DNA of 64,000 nt from NCBI GenBank assembly GCA_026826555.1, contig JAKSZT010033094.1, positions 1,443,723 to 1,507,722 on the forward strand, in the 5' to 3' direction. The notes beneath the pieces were generated by a model. That model was not told the origin of the DNA, ran no database searches, and was given only the letters and a program-made list of their open reading frames with translations. Position 1 is the stretch's first letter. Each line of letters opens with the position of its first letter. A program made the position numbers and the translations under genes. Positions 12,019-24,299 of this stretch are shown here, one piece after another. Origin of the DNA: Tolypeutes matacus. Lineage: Eukaryota > Chordata > Mammalia > Cingulata > Chlamyphoridae.

Positions 12019-12890
12019 TTTTTTTTTTTTTTCATTTCAAATGCTTTTTATTTTTGTTTTGTGTTTTTTTAAAATAATAGCCATCCTTGTAGGTGTGAAG
12101 TTGTATCTCTCTCTCTCTTTTTTTTTTTAGTGTGGTACATTTGTTACAATTGATGAACACATCTTGGAGCATTGCCACTAAGCATGGATTATACTTTACG
12201 TTGTAGTTTACATTCTCACACACATTTTTGTAAGTTATTACAAGATATACAATGACCTATATCTGTCATTACATTGTCATTCAGGAAAATTCCCAAGGCC
12301 CAAAAATGCCCCCAAATTACACCCATTTTTCCCTCCCATGCCCCTCAGAACCTCCAGTGGCAACTGCCTCCACATCAATGATAAAAGTCCTTCCATTGCT
12401 AGGATCACAATAAGTCCAAAGTAGAATAACCGTAAGTCTACACTAGTCCATCGTTCATTCCCCAATCCTAAGGATTCTGGGATAGTGATGCCCACTCCAT
12501 CTCTAATTGAGAAGGAACTTTCAGTCCTATATGGCCAATGGATGGGACTTTCTTGCTTGCAGTTGCAGTCTCTTTCTATTCCTTGCAATGGTCATTGTCA
12601 ATCATCATCTCCTTGTTAGTTGTCCTGGGTGAGTCCAATGAACTGGAGAGTAGGTGTTGCAAATCTGGTGAGATTCAGGGCCCAACTGGTACATGGACAT
12701 CAAAAGATTTAACTTCTTGGACATACACCTGTCAACTCTAGTACTAACTATAGGTTCAAAGAGAAGGGGAGAAGAGCCATGTGTAGGAAAACCACAAGTG
12801 AGGCCAACTCTGTCACACTGGGGAGCATAAATTCCAAACTAGGGCCCATTGGCAAGGTGCCAAACTCCTGAGCTGTCAGCCCTGCCTATA
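12019..12890 (-). mobile_element. 5'-truncated L1 3' UTR (unit B), reverse, inserted in L1
   Basis: The left end is T-rich (12019-12130, the complement of the A-tail). The body matches 14500-15480 closely in order and orientation. L1 ORF2 text lies on both sides. Confidence 0.75.
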
Positions 12891-14440
12891 GTGTCTGGAT
12901 GTTTAAGAGTGTGTTGTTTAATCTCCATATATTTATGAATTTTCCCTTTTTCTATCTATTTTCTATCTATTATTGATTTCCAGCTTGATTCTGTTATGAT
13001 CAGAGAAAGTGTTCTGTATAATTTCAATCTTTTTAAATTTATTGAGACTTGTCTTGTGACCCAACATATGGTTTCTTGGGAAAGGATCCATGAGCACTTG
13101 AAAAGAATGTATATCTTGCTGTTTGGGGGTGCAATGCTCTATAAATGTTTGTTAGGTCTAGTGCATTTATCATATTATTCAAGTTCTCTGTTTATTTATC
13201 CTCTGTCTAGATGTTCTATCCAATACTGAAAGTGGTGTATTGAAGTCTCCCAATATTATTGTAGAGACATCTTTTTCCCTTCAGCTTTGCCACTGTGTGC
13301 CCCATGTATCTTGGGGTACTGAGGTTAGGTGCATAAATATTTAGAATAATTATTTCTTCTTGGTGAATAGACACTTTTATTAGTATATAATGACTTTCTT
13401 CATCCCTTATAACACTTTTGCATTTGAAATCGATTTTGTCTGATATTAGTATTGCTACTCCAGCTCTTTTTTGGTTAGTATTTGCATGGAATATCTTTTT
13501 CCAACACTTCCATTTTAACCTGGTTATGTCTTTATATCTGAGGTGAGTCTCTTAGACAACATATAGATGGCTCATATTTTGTAATCCATTCTATTAGTCT
13601 GTGTCTTTTGATTGGAGAATTCAAGCCATTAACATTCAATGTTATAATTGTAAAGGCATTATTTACTTCATCCATTTTGGCCTTTGGCTTTCTGTTGTCA
13701 TATCATACTATAGCCTATCTTTTTAGTTTTCTAATATTCTTCATTTCTACACACTTCTCCAAGTCTCTCGCCCTTGTTTTTCCTTTCAGGCTGCAGCACT
13801 CCCTTTAGAATCTTTTGTAATTCTGATCTTTTGGTAACATATTCTATCAATTTTTGTTTGTCTGTGAAGACTTTGTTTTTGAAGGACAGCTTTGCCGGCT
13901 ACAGAATTCTTGGCTGGCAGTTTTTCTCTTTCAATACATTAAATACTTCATACCATTTTCTTCTCTCCTCCATGGTTTCTGATGAGAGTTCAGCATTTAA
14001 TCTTATCGAGTTTCCCTTGTATGTGATGCTTTGCTTTTCTCTTGCTGCTTTCAAAATCTCTTTATTTCTGATATTTGCCATTCTGAATAGTAGGTGTCTC
14101 GGGGTAGGTCTGTTAATGTTTATTCTGTTTGGGGTGTGTTATCCTTCTTAGATATTGATATTTATGTCTTTCCTAAGGGTAGGAAAGTTTTCAGTCATTA
14201 TTTCCTCAAATATACTTTCTGCCCCTTTTCCATTTTCTTCTCCTTCTGGGACACTGATAAGGCATATGTTTTTGCATTTCACATTGTCACTGAATTCCCT
14301 GAGACCCCATTCCATTTTCTCCATTCTCTTCTCTTTTTGTTCTCCTGTCTTTTCCAGTTCAGATGTTCTGTCTTCAAGATCACTAATTCCATCTTCAAGC
14401 AGTTCAAACCTGCGCTCTTATGCCTCTATAGTATTTTTTA
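12891..14440 (-). mobile_element. L1 ORF2 5' part and ORF1 C-terminus, reverse
   Basis: Endonuclease-region text occupies 12900-13650. The ORF1-ORF2 junction follows, and then the ORF1 C-terminal domain at 13899-14081 (minus), where the segment NSIRLNAELSSETMEERRKW is typical of L1 ORF1p. The plus-strand frames here are shadows. Confidence 0.88.
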
Positions 14441-14798
14441 AATATATGTTTTTTAAAAAAGGAAACTTAGATTACATAAATTTTACATAAAAAATATATA
14501 GGATTCCCATATTCCCCACTCCCTAGCCCTCCCATATTTTCCCACATCAACAACATCCTTCATTAATATGGTACATTTGCCACAATTGGTGAACACATCT
14601 TAAAGGATTGCCACTAAGCATGGATTATAGTTTACATTGTGGTTTACACTCTCTCATGTACATTTTTGAAAGTTATTACAAGTTACATAATGGCCTGTAT
14701 CTGTCATTCCAATGTCATTCAGGACAAATCCCAAGTCCTGAAAATGCCTCCAAATTACACATATTTTTCCTTCTTCCTCCCCTTAGAACCCCCAGTGG

Positions 14799-14985
14799 AG
14801 GGAAGCAGCTGTGGCTCAATCAGTGGGGCTCCCGTTTACCATATGGGAGGCCCCGGATTCGGTTCCCGGGGCCTTCTGTGAGGGCAGGCCCGCCTGCATG
14901 GCGTGGTTGGCTGACCCAGCGAGCGCGGGCAGCAGGGGGGGATGGGTGAATAAATAAATAAAAGCTTAAAAAAAAAAAAAAAAAA
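14799..14985 (+). mobile_element. DAS-type SINE, forward, with exact target duplication
   Basis: The tRNA-like head GGCTCAATCAGTGGGGCTCC is followed by a G+C-rich body and a TAAATAAATAAA-then-poly(A) tail. The 14-bp duplication AGAACCCCCAGTGG is perfect at 14785-14798 and 14986-14999, so the insertion is recent. It closely resembles the copy at 27202-27394. Confidence 0.95.
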
Positions 14986-15481
14986 AGAACCCCCAGTGGC
15001 CACTGCCTCCACATCAATGATAAAAGTTCTTCCATTGCTAGGATCACAATGTCTATAGTAGAATTACTGTAAGTCTACTCTAGTCCATTGTTCATTCCCC
15101 AGTCCTGAGGATTCTGGGATGGCGATATCCACTCCACCTCTAATTGAGAGGGGACTTAGATCTCATGGGACAGATGGATGGAATTATCTTGCTTGCAGTT
15201 GCAAACTCTCTCTGTTCCTTGTGATGGTCATTATCAATCATCATCTCCTTGTTAGTTGTCCTGAGTGAGTCCAGTGAACTGGAGAATAGGTGTTGCAAAT
15301 CTGTTGAGATTCAGGGCCCAACTGGTACATGGACATCCCAAAGAACTAAGTCTCTTGGACATACACCTGTCAATTCTAGTGCTAACTATTGGTTCAAATA
15401 GAAGGGGCAGAAAAGCCATGTCTAGGGAAACCACAAGTGCATCCAACAGTCACACTGGAGAGAATAAATTCCAAAGTAGAG

Positions 15482-16100
15482 TTGTAGCAGTTTGATGTAG
15501 TTATGAATTCCAAAAATAGATATTGGATTATGCTTGTAAACTGGTCTGTTAATCTGGGCATGATTAAGTTATAATTAGGGCATTGAATGGGCCATGTCAG
15601 TAGGGTGTTGAGCCCCACCCCTTGGTGAGGGAAGAATCAAATATAAAAGGCATGGCAAAGGACAGAGTTGGAGCAGTTTTGATGTTGGAGTTTTGATGCT
15701 GGAGCCTGGGGAGGCAAGCAGATGGAGGAGTTTGGTCGTGAGGAAGGAAAGAAGACCCCAGGATAGAGACAAGCCATTTGCCTGAAAGTTCACAGCTGGC
15801 CTTGTGGAGAGAGGCAAAGCCTAGAAAGCCTGAAAGTCTACAGCTGACCTTGTGGAGGAAACAGAGGAACTAAGCCCAGGAAGAAATGCAGCCCTGGGAA
15901 GAGAGGGACCCAAGAAGCCTGAACCCTGGCAAACATCGGCAGCTGCCTTGCTCCAACACATAGCAACAGACTTTGGTAAGGCAAGAAACTTATGCTTTAT
16001 GGCCTGGTAACTGTGAGCTTCTACCCTAAATAAATACCCTTTATAAAAATCAATTGGTTTCTGGTATTTTGCATCAGCACCCCTTTGGCTGACTAATACA
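15482..16100 (+). mobile_element. LTR, full length, forward (solo)
   Basis: This is the reference copy of the window's commonest LTR family. It starts TTGTAGCAGTTTGATG, has an AATAAATACCC signal near 16030 and ends GGCTGACTAATACA. A perfect 4-bp duplication AGAG lies at 15478-15481 and 16101-16104. No internal retroviral sequence is attached. Confidence 0.85.
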
Positions 16101-16291
16101 AGAGCCTACTAGCAGGGTGCCAAACTCCTGGGCTGTCTGCCCTGCCTATAGTGTCTAGATGTCTCCAGAGCCCTAGGAGCCCCACTATTTGAGGCAATAT
16201 TTACTTTGGTAATCAATAAGTTCCTGCTGAAACATGCATAAGCATAACCTCTGGAATGACCTCCTGACTCACTTTGAAATCTCTTAGCCAT

Positions 16292-16880
16292 ATGTGTTGT
16301 ATCAGTGGGTGAAGACTCATATAATGAGCAGGAAAGAGTTGGACTCCCATCCTGGGGACTCCTGCTATGATCACAAATAGAGGGGTAGGGGTCTCTTGAG
16401 AGCATAGGCAGTGCCAAATAGGGGATGACAGGTCAGTATGTCAAGCCCTAAATGTTGTTGCTAGTATCTATGAATCTTGTCCTTCAATGAGTTAATCTTG
16501 TTGGTTATCATGGGTCCTGAGAGTAGGGGAAGGGAGGAATAGAATAGATGGAACACGGCACATTTTGGGGGCAATGGAATTGTTCTACATGATCTTGCAG
16601 TGATGGATACAAACCATGTCAAACTTCATCAAAATCTATAAAAGGGTACAGTCCAAAATGTAAACCATAATGTAAATCATTGACCATGGTTAGTAGCAAT
16701 GTTTCAATATTTGTATATCAATTGTAACAAATGTACCATCACATGTAAAATGTTATTAATAGGGTAAAGGGAAAAATGAGGAGGATATTGGGTATATGGG
16801 AATCAACTATATTCCGTACATGACTTTTCTGTAACCTAAAGCTTCTTTGAAGACAAAATGAAAAAAGTAAGACACTGGGT
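16292..16880 (+). mobile_element. L1 3' UTR (unit A), forward
   Basis: Parallels 3569-4140 in order and orientation and ends in an A-rich terminus (TTCTTTGAAGACAAAATGAA near 16840). It lies head-on against the reverse unit at 14441-16290, producing an inverted junction near 16292. Confidence 0.65.
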
Positions 16881-17023
16881 GAGTAAACAGAAGAAAATGT
16901 CACTGTACATTCAATACAACAGATCTTACAGTGATGAAAGATGTCAAAAAATTTTAAAATTTTATATTTTTTCATTTTAAACTTTAAAAAAATTTTTGTA
17001 TTTTATTCCTCTAATGTATTTTT

Positions 17024-17449
17024 TAAGATTTATTTTTATTTATTTCCCCCACTTGTTGGTTTTGCACTCACTGTCTTGTTCTCTGTGTCCATTCTCTGTG
17101 TGTCCTCTCTGTCTGCTTGTCCTCTCTTCTTCTCTTTAGGAGGCACCGGGAACCGATCCTGGGACCTCTGATGTGGGACAGAGGCACTCAGTTGCTTGAG
17201 CCCCCTCAGGTGTCTGGTTTGTTGTGTCTCTCCTCTTTGTCTCTTTGTTGTGCCAGCTTTCTGCGTGGGTCACCTCTCTGCATGGGCCAACTCTCCATGG
17301 AGGCCAGCACGCTGTGCAGGCTAGCTCTCCACGTGGGCCAGCTCACCACATGGGCTGGCTCACTTTTATTAGGAGGGCCCAGGAAATGAGCCTAGGGCCT
17401 CCCATATGGTAGACAAGAGCCTAATCGCTTGAGCCACATCCACTTCCCC
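17024..17449 (-). mobile_element. Long DAS-type SINE (composite), reverse
   Basis: A reverse SINE of about 426 bp has two tRNA-like blocks (GGCACCGGGAACCGATCCTG near 17141 and CCCATATGGTAGACAAGAGC near 17401). The 15-bp duplication CTCTAATGTATTTTT lies at 17009-17023 and 17450-17464, showing that the two blocks inserted as one unit. Confidence 0.88.
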
Positions 17450-17464
17450 CTCTAATGTATTTTT

Positions 17465-18405
17465 AATCTCATCCATCATGTTTTCCATTCCCATAAGGTC
17501 TGTTACTTTTCTTTGCAGACTTTCAAATTATTATTCATGCTCACCCTGTGTCTTCTTAATATCCCTTATCTCTTTAGTCATATTTTCTTTCAATTCTTTA
17601 AGTTGACTTAGGAGAGTTGTGTGATTACCATTGTCTTAAATACTGAATCTCTTCAGGATTGGTTTGTTCCTTTGGCTGGGCCATCTCTTCCTGTTTTCTA
17701 ATATGGCTTGTAATTTTTTGCTGATGTCTAGGCACCTGATATGATGGTGAATTTACTCTGATGGCCAATTTCTCTCTCTTGCCTATTGTTAATATCTTTT
17801 CACAGCTCTTTTATATTTGGTTCAACTGATCCTAAGTCTTTAAAATTGCCCAGCTTAAGTTACCAAAATCATGCCAGGGGCTCACTAATGGGGAATAGAC
17901 TTTCTTCCAGGGGTAGAGTAGAGAGCTCTAAAAGCAGTTTGTCCATGTAATTTCCAGACCGGCCAGCAGATAGTGCTCCTTGATGCACCTTTCTGCAGAG
18001 GTATATCTCTCTTGGTTTTCCTTTGTTTTTGTCTGGCCAGAAGCCGAGATTCGGAGTGGGCTCTGCTGGCCGAATTCACTGGAGAAAAGTCCCCTAACCC
18101 CCCTCCCCTTCCTTTTCCCTTGTAACAGCTGGCAGGGAGTAAGACATCTGCTCCCCTTTAGGTCAGCTGAAATGAACCAGGGTTTTTACCCTCACTGAAT
18201 ATCTCAAGGGTGGGGGAGGGGAGCCCTTCCCAGCAGCCGGGAGGTTTAGTAACTGTCATTTAAGCTTTTTCATCTCTTTGTCCCTCTCCCTTCTGGGAGT
18301 TGTGAAGCACAGTTCTGGTCTGCTGACCCCCAAAGCAGGTCCCTTGGGCAGCCTTTGGCTCTTTCTCCATTGTTTTTATAAGAGCTGAGTCTTATATACC
18401 TAATC
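17465..18405 (-). mobile_element. L1 ORF1 N-terminal region and 5' UTR, reverse
   Basis: This continues the reverse L1 towards its 5' end. The segment at about 18040-18090 is the complement of the 5' UTR text found forward near 42005-42050 (complement of GCCCACTTTGAATCTC). Together with 7700-14440 this is nearly a whole reverse L1, expanded by insertions. Confidence 0.7.
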
Positions 18406-19430
18406 CAATGCCATGTTCCCACAATTCTCCCAAATTGTCTTTTGTTTGGAGAGTTAATCCATTAACATTCAGTGTTACAACTGAATACTTGTTCAGCCAT
18501 TTCATGCTTTGCTGTTCATATGTCATATTTTTGTCTCTATTTTCCTTTATTGCAAACTCCTTTTTGTATAGTTGGTATTTGTCTTGTATCTGACTTATCC
18601 CTTTGTGTTTTTCTTTGTTTGTTTGTTTTTTTAAATACCTTCTATATGGTTACCCTGTTTTTTTTTTTTAATTATACAACCTATTCATAGAACCTGGTAA
18701 TTTGAAAACATACCAACTTAGCTTCAGCAGCATACATGTTCTCTACTCCCATACCCATTTCCTGTCTTTATGTTATTTTTGTCCCATATTACCTCTTTAT
18801 ATTTTCCATGTACATTATCAGGAAATATGCCTTTTTCTTGTTCAATTGTATTTTGACTCTTATGGGAATTAAAGACTAGAGTTGTATATTGTGGATACAA
18901 TACTTTTGGGATTTGCATTTACCTTTTTATTTACCTTTACTGAAAATCTTTACTTCCTCAGACTACTCCAAGCCAATTTCTCCTGTCTTTTCCTTTCAGC
19001 CTAAAAAAATCCCTTTAGTATTTCTTGTAGAGAAGGACTTTTATTGATAAACTTTTTGAGTTTGCTTATCTTTGAATATTTTAAACTCTCCACTCATTTT
19101 TGAAGGACAGTTTTGCCAGCTAAAGAATTTTTAGCTAGTAGTTTTTTCTCTTTCAGTATCTTAAATATATCATACCTTTGCCTTCTTGCCACCTTGGTTT
19201 CTGATGAGAAATGGGTAGTCAGTCTTATCAAGGATCTCTTGTTTGTGATGAATTGCATTTCTCTTGCTGCTTTCAGAACTCTCTGAAATTCAAAATACCT
19301 TTGGCATTTGATATTCTGATTAGTATGTGTCTCAGAGAAAACCTATTAGGATTTATTCTGTGTGGAGTACTTTGTGTTTCTTGGACATGTATATTTATGT
19401 CTTTCATAAAAGTTGAGAAATTTTAGGATT
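18406..19430 (-). mobile_element. Older L1 fragments, reverse
   Basis: Reverse-oriented ORF1/ORF2-boundary text includes the complement of the L1 segment about aligning the insertion of ORF2 (ATTAACATTCAGTGTTACA near 18461). It is more diverged than the neighbouring reverse L1. Confidence 0.6.
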
Positions 19431-20735
19431 GTGGGAAGATGGTAGAATCAGGAGCTCCAGGACTTAGTCTTTCCACAAAAACACTTACTAAACTGGCAGG
19501 AACTCTCCTAACTACTATTGTGAATCCTCAGAAGCCAAAAGAACTTGGTACAGCATCCACAGAACTGGAGGAAGAGGCTGAGAGATTACAGTAAATAACA
19601 GTAAATAGCTCTTGCCACATTGTGGCCCCACCCCTGAGCTGGAAGTAGATGAGACAGCCCTGTCTTGGAAGACATTGGAGGCATTCATGAAACAAGGGCC
19701 TCCTTAGTGGAAGGTGCTCTTGTCGCTTGCATTATCCCTGGGAAGAACAGTAGAAAAGCTCCACTGCAATGTCCTGCTTTGGAGTGGAAATAGCAGTATG
19801 TTGTCATTTTCACTGAGGTGGCCAGGGTGGACAGAAGATGGAAACCAAAAACAGTTCTAGAATTGCCACAAAGGAAACTCAAAGAATGACCTGGGAAAGA
19901 ATAAGAAAGGGACAGGGCTTACCTACAGGGCAAAGTGGCATTTGTTACTAAAGCAGAGGATGGAAAAAGCAAAAATTGATGGGATCCTTACAGAAATACT
20001 CTGCCAATACTCTTGAGTGGGCAGGGGTCCCTCTCGGTTATATATTAAAGCTCTGGGATTAGCCATAAAAGAGCAGGAGTTCTTAAGACTGGAAAGATTT
20101 AGAATCCTACCTAGCTGTACTCTGAGTCCCCAGATGCAGCCCAGGGGGCACAGATATAAGAATAGGCTAAATCACAAGAATTCACTATAGAAGAAGCAAG
20201 CACAGTCACATGGGTCCTAACAATACCCAGGCAAGGTGGGCCATATCAGCTGGGCCTTAGACCTTCATGAGTGTGGTAATGCAATGAACATATTTGTAGT
20301 CAGGGGTTCTGATGGTATATCAACACTATGGACACATACTTTGGATATGACATAGCAAATCCTGTGTGTGATATGGCTGTCAGGACAAAAATTGCAGCCA
20401 TGGAGAAACACCTCTACTATATATTTTGATATCCAACAGGACTCCAATAAGATCCAGGTACCTCATTTACAGTACAAGAGACTGAGCAATGGGCACACTC
20501 CCATGGTATAAGATGGACCTTTCATACTACAAATGACTCCCAAGTAAATGTGGTGAACATTGGAAAGGACAACACAAAAAACTACACAAAGGCTATAAGA
20601 AAGAAAAATGTATTGGTTAGTACCCCCATCTAATTAAACCCAGCTTATGTATGTGACTTCTGCTTCTTTATCAATATCAGCTACAGTCTTGCTCTGGTCT
20701 GACTTCCCCAGATATTATAAGATTTATTAAGGACT
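19431..20735 (+). mobile_element. L1 5' UTR-like segment, forward
   Basis: It begins with GTGGGAAGATGGTAGAATC, the typical mammalian L1 5' end, and continues with non-coding text lacking convincing ORFs. No ORF1 follows before the next L1 start at 20736. Confidence 0.5.
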
Positions 20736-22470
20736 TCTGGGAAGATGGAGGATTAGAGAGGCAGAGGGCTCACTTTTATCGCAGAAAAAGAGCTAGAGGA
20801 CAGGCAGAAATTGTCCAGAACACCAGGAGAATGATAGACACCACTCAGAATAGAGAGGGGTGAAGGAAAGAAGTCTTAGCTGGCTGGAAAAATCCCATGA
20901 GTGCCATGAACATATACTCATATCCCATGAGTGCCAGAAGCTGCTGGCACCCATCACCCCATCCTCAGAGACAAAGGGACAAAAAGTCCTCTGCCCCTGG
21001 CTGGTAGCTATGGTCCAAGAAAGGGAAGAGGGAGGGACATAGCCTATAGAAAATTTCAGATTTGGGCCAGCAGACTTGGTCTGCTGTGTCCCAAGAGTCT
21101 CACATGTCTAGGTTGGGTTGGGACATGACATTATTTGCCCTGAGAGCCTGCTGGGAGTAAAAGATAATCTGCCTTCCCAAATATCCTCCCCACTACCCTG
21201 GACTGGTTGCTCGTGATGCAGAGAGAGAGAGGGTGAAACCAGCCAAGAGTACCAGCTTCTGAGAAATTTTGTTTGTGAGGCTTGGCCTGCCATCAGGGAC
21301 AAAATATATTGACTCTACAAGAAATAGAGGAACTCAACAAAGAGATTGAATTGGTCATCAAAAATCTTCCAACAAGGAAAAGTCCTGGACCAGATAACTA
21401 CACAGGTGAGTTCTACCAAACATTCTGAGAAGAATTAATACCAATCCCATTTAAACTCTTCCAAAAAAATTGAACAGGAAGGAAAATTACCAACACATTT
21501 TATGGAGCCAACATCGCCCTCATAGCAAAGCCAGATAAAGATACTACAAGAAATGAAAATTACAGACCAATTTCTTTAATGAACATAAGATGCAAAAATT
21601 CTTGACAGAATACTTGCAGATTGAATCCAACAGCAGGTTAAAAGAATTATACACCTCAGCCAAGTTGGGTTTAGTCCTGCTATGCAAGGGTTCCACATAA
21701 GAAAAGCAATTGAACTGGGGCAAATGGCATCAAAGTAGGTGGGCAGAGTCCAACTCTGTCACAAAAAAGAATGGAGAAGAGGCAAAAATCTATCTGAGGG
21801 AGCAGCTCTGAAGATATATAGAATGGGAAAATGTTATGCATCATTCAACGGGGAACTAGACAGATAAAGAAGCCAATGGAAAACAATGAGTTACTCACCC
21901 CTGTGGCTGTAAATGGCACATACACCCCCACCCTCAAGGCAAATAGCCTCAGTAACGCCCCTGATTCACTGCAACAAACTGAGTGGGAGAGAGTGTTCCC
22001 TGGGATGAAGAGGGGACTGGTAGAGGGTGGAGAGTGGTTTGTTTTCAGTGAATTTGGCCAGCTGAGCCCGCTTTGAATCTCAGAGGGGACCATGACTCAC
22101 ACAGACAGCCACAGGGAGAGGGGAGGGGTGATCTGATCAGGTAGGCTATCACACCCAGCCAAACTGGGAAAGAGAGGAACTAAGGTAGAGAGGGGGTGGA
22201 GACAGGCACCTAACAAGCCCAGCTTGGCAAACTGTTAGAAGCCTAACTTGCCCAAGGGAATAGAGGAAGGAAGACTCAGATAAGCTTAGATAAGCTTTCA
22301 GAAGTTTAATTATGGTGTGGAGATGGTGTAGCTCAATGGGGGAATTCCTACATTGCATACATGGGGTTCCTGGTTCAACTCCTGGGTCTCCTTAAAGAAA
22401 TGATCTACACAGTGATCCACTGGGTTATCAGGCACCCAGCGACTACCTTATGACAGGGAACATCTAGGTA
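20736..22470 (+). mobile_element. L1 5' UTR, forward, with an inserted ORF2 fragment
   Basis: The 5' end GACTTCTGGGAAGATGGAGG lies near 20736. ORF2-type text interrupts it at about 21305-21715 ([19 protein letters not shown] in one frame). The 5' UTR then resumes and matches the second 5' UTR at 41640-42130. A partial tRNA-like SINE head lies at 22314-22395. Confidence 0.65.
22314..22395 (+). mobile_element. Partial tRNA-derived SINE head
   Basis: TGGTGTAGCTCAATGGGGG resembles a pol III box A region, followed by GGTTCAACTCC as a box B-like motif about 45 bp later. No A-tail or target duplication is evident, so it is a relic. Confidence 0.6.
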
Positions 22471-23090
22471 TAATTTTTTTTTGGTTTTAGGGTTTTTCTT
22501 AATGTTATTTTTTTTTATCAGTTCCTTCTTTTTTTTTTTTCTTTTACCCTTTTTCTTTTATCCACTAAAACCCAGTACATCACCTGCAGAAGGCAGGCTG
22601 AAGAGTGTTTGATGAGCACTGGCAGCCTGAGAAGCTCCTTAGAGGCATAAAAGGGAAGGTGGTTTTTCTTGGGTTGTTTTGTTGTTGCTGTTTTGTTTCT
22701 TGTTTTTTTTTTTTTTTTTTTGTCTCTTTGTTTCTTTTCTTTTTTCTTTTACTTGTTTTTTATCTACTTTCTTTTCATTACTTCATTTTTCTATCTTGTT
22801 TTCTGTTCTTTTTCTTTCATTCCACCACTTTTTGGCTTTTTTTTTTTTTCTCTCTCTCTCTCTTCTCATAATTCTGGCCTTTTAATTCATTCTAATTTTT
22901 TCTCTATTTTGTTCATTGTTTCTTTTTTCTATTCCACCTTTTTTATTCTTTATTTTTTACTTGTATTACTTATTTATGTTCCTAACTCTTGTTTGGGTCC
23001 TCTTCTACATTTAAAAAAAAAATTATTACTATTATTCTTTTTCTCTTCTTAACTCTTTCCTTTTCTCTGATGCTAATATTTTTTTCAAAG
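22470..23090 (+). repeat. Pyrimidine-rich (T-rich) tract within L1
   Basis: About 600 bp is almost purely T and C on the plus strand, with T-runs at 22700-22720 and 22839-22850 and a CT run near 22850-22862. It sits between L1 5' UTR text and the ORF1 start. The open frames across it (22605-22871, 22669-23052) are phenylalanine/leucine low complexity, not genes. Confidence 0.75.
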
Positions 23091-23284
23091 GAACACAGAC
23101 AACTGCAAGGATACAGAATAGGAGGAACCAAGTGTCAAAGGAATTTACCACATGCAAAAAATAAAAAATAAAAATAAAAATAAAGCCCTAGAAGAGAAAG
23201 AAAAGCTAACCAACCAAATAAGCACATCAAGATAAACAGATACCTAGACACTACCAAAATATTACAAGTCATACTAAGAAACAG

Positions 23285-24230
23285 GAAGACATGCCCCAGT
23301 CTAATGAACAAATCAAAAAACAGAAGGAGATGCAGAAGGTGGAACAACTAATCAGGGCTGTCCAAACAAATATCATAATCAACTTAATGCTGTGAAGGAA
23401 GAGATAAAGGATATTAAGAAGACACTGGGGGAACATACTGAACAAGTTGTAAACATACATAAAAAGATAACAGACATGATGGTGGTGAATGGCACAATGC
23501 AAGAAATCAAAATACACTGGAAGCACATAACAGCAGATTTGAACAGGCAGAGGAAAGAGTGATGTTGAAGACAGTACACCCAAAATAAGATAGATAAAAG
23601 AACACAAAGATAAAAAGAGAGAAAAAATCCAGGAAGGATTTAGGAATTTGAAAGCCAACATAAAATGCACAAATATATGCATTATAGGCATCCCAGAGGG
23701 AGAAGAGAAAGGAAAGGGGACAGAAGGAGTGTTGGAGGAAATAATGGCTGAAAATTTCCCAATTCTTTTGAGGGACATGGACATCCATGTCCCAGAGAAG
23801 TACAGTGCACCCCAAACAGTATAAATCCTAACAGGCCTACTCCAAGACACATACTTTTCAAATTGTCAAATGCTCAACACAAAGAAAGAATACTGAAAGA
23901 AAGCATGAAGAGAAGAGAGATCCATCACATACAAGGAAAGCTCAATAAGGTTAAGTGCTGTCTCATCTGAAACCATGGAGGCAAGAAGGCAGTGGTATGA
24001 CATAGTTAAGGTGCTAAAAGAAAAAACCTTCAGCCAAGAATTCTCTATCAAGCAAAGCTGGCACACAAAAATGAGGGAGAGTTCAAAATATTCACAGATA
24101 AACAGAAATTAACAGTTTGTCAACAAGAAATCTATGCTTCAAGAAATACAAAGGGAGTTCTGCAGGTTGAAAGGAAAAAACAGGAGAGAGAAGTTTGGAG
24201 GACAGTGTAGGAAGGAAGATTATTAGTAAG
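23285..24230 (+). mobile_element. L1 ORF1 remnant, forward
   Basis: Plus-strand text encodes the L1 ORF1p coiled coil and RNA-binding domain, but stops and shifts break every frame. The same region is seen at 42300-43140. The order 5' UTR, pyrimidine tract, ORF1, ORF2 is preserved here, making this one of the most complete L1 copies of the window. Confidence 0.8.
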
Positions 24231-24299
24231 AATAAATAAAAAGATAAAAATAGAAAAACAACATGACATACATAAACCTAAAGAAAATATGCCTAATGT

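Larger units (their letters stand above)
14441..16290 (-). mobile_element. L1 3' UTR (unit B), reverse, carrying a SINE and an LTR
   Basis: This reverse copy of the non-coding L1 tail starts at its A-rich end near 14441-14480. It is interrupted by a SINE (14799-14985) and an LTR (15482-16100). The flanking text is continuous across both insertions, for example GAACCCCCAGTGG on each side of the SINE. Confidence 0.7.

Noticed and set aside
22605..23052. Membrane proteins from long Phe/Leu-rich frames
   Set aside because: They come from a T-rich tract inside L1; low complexity produces the frames.
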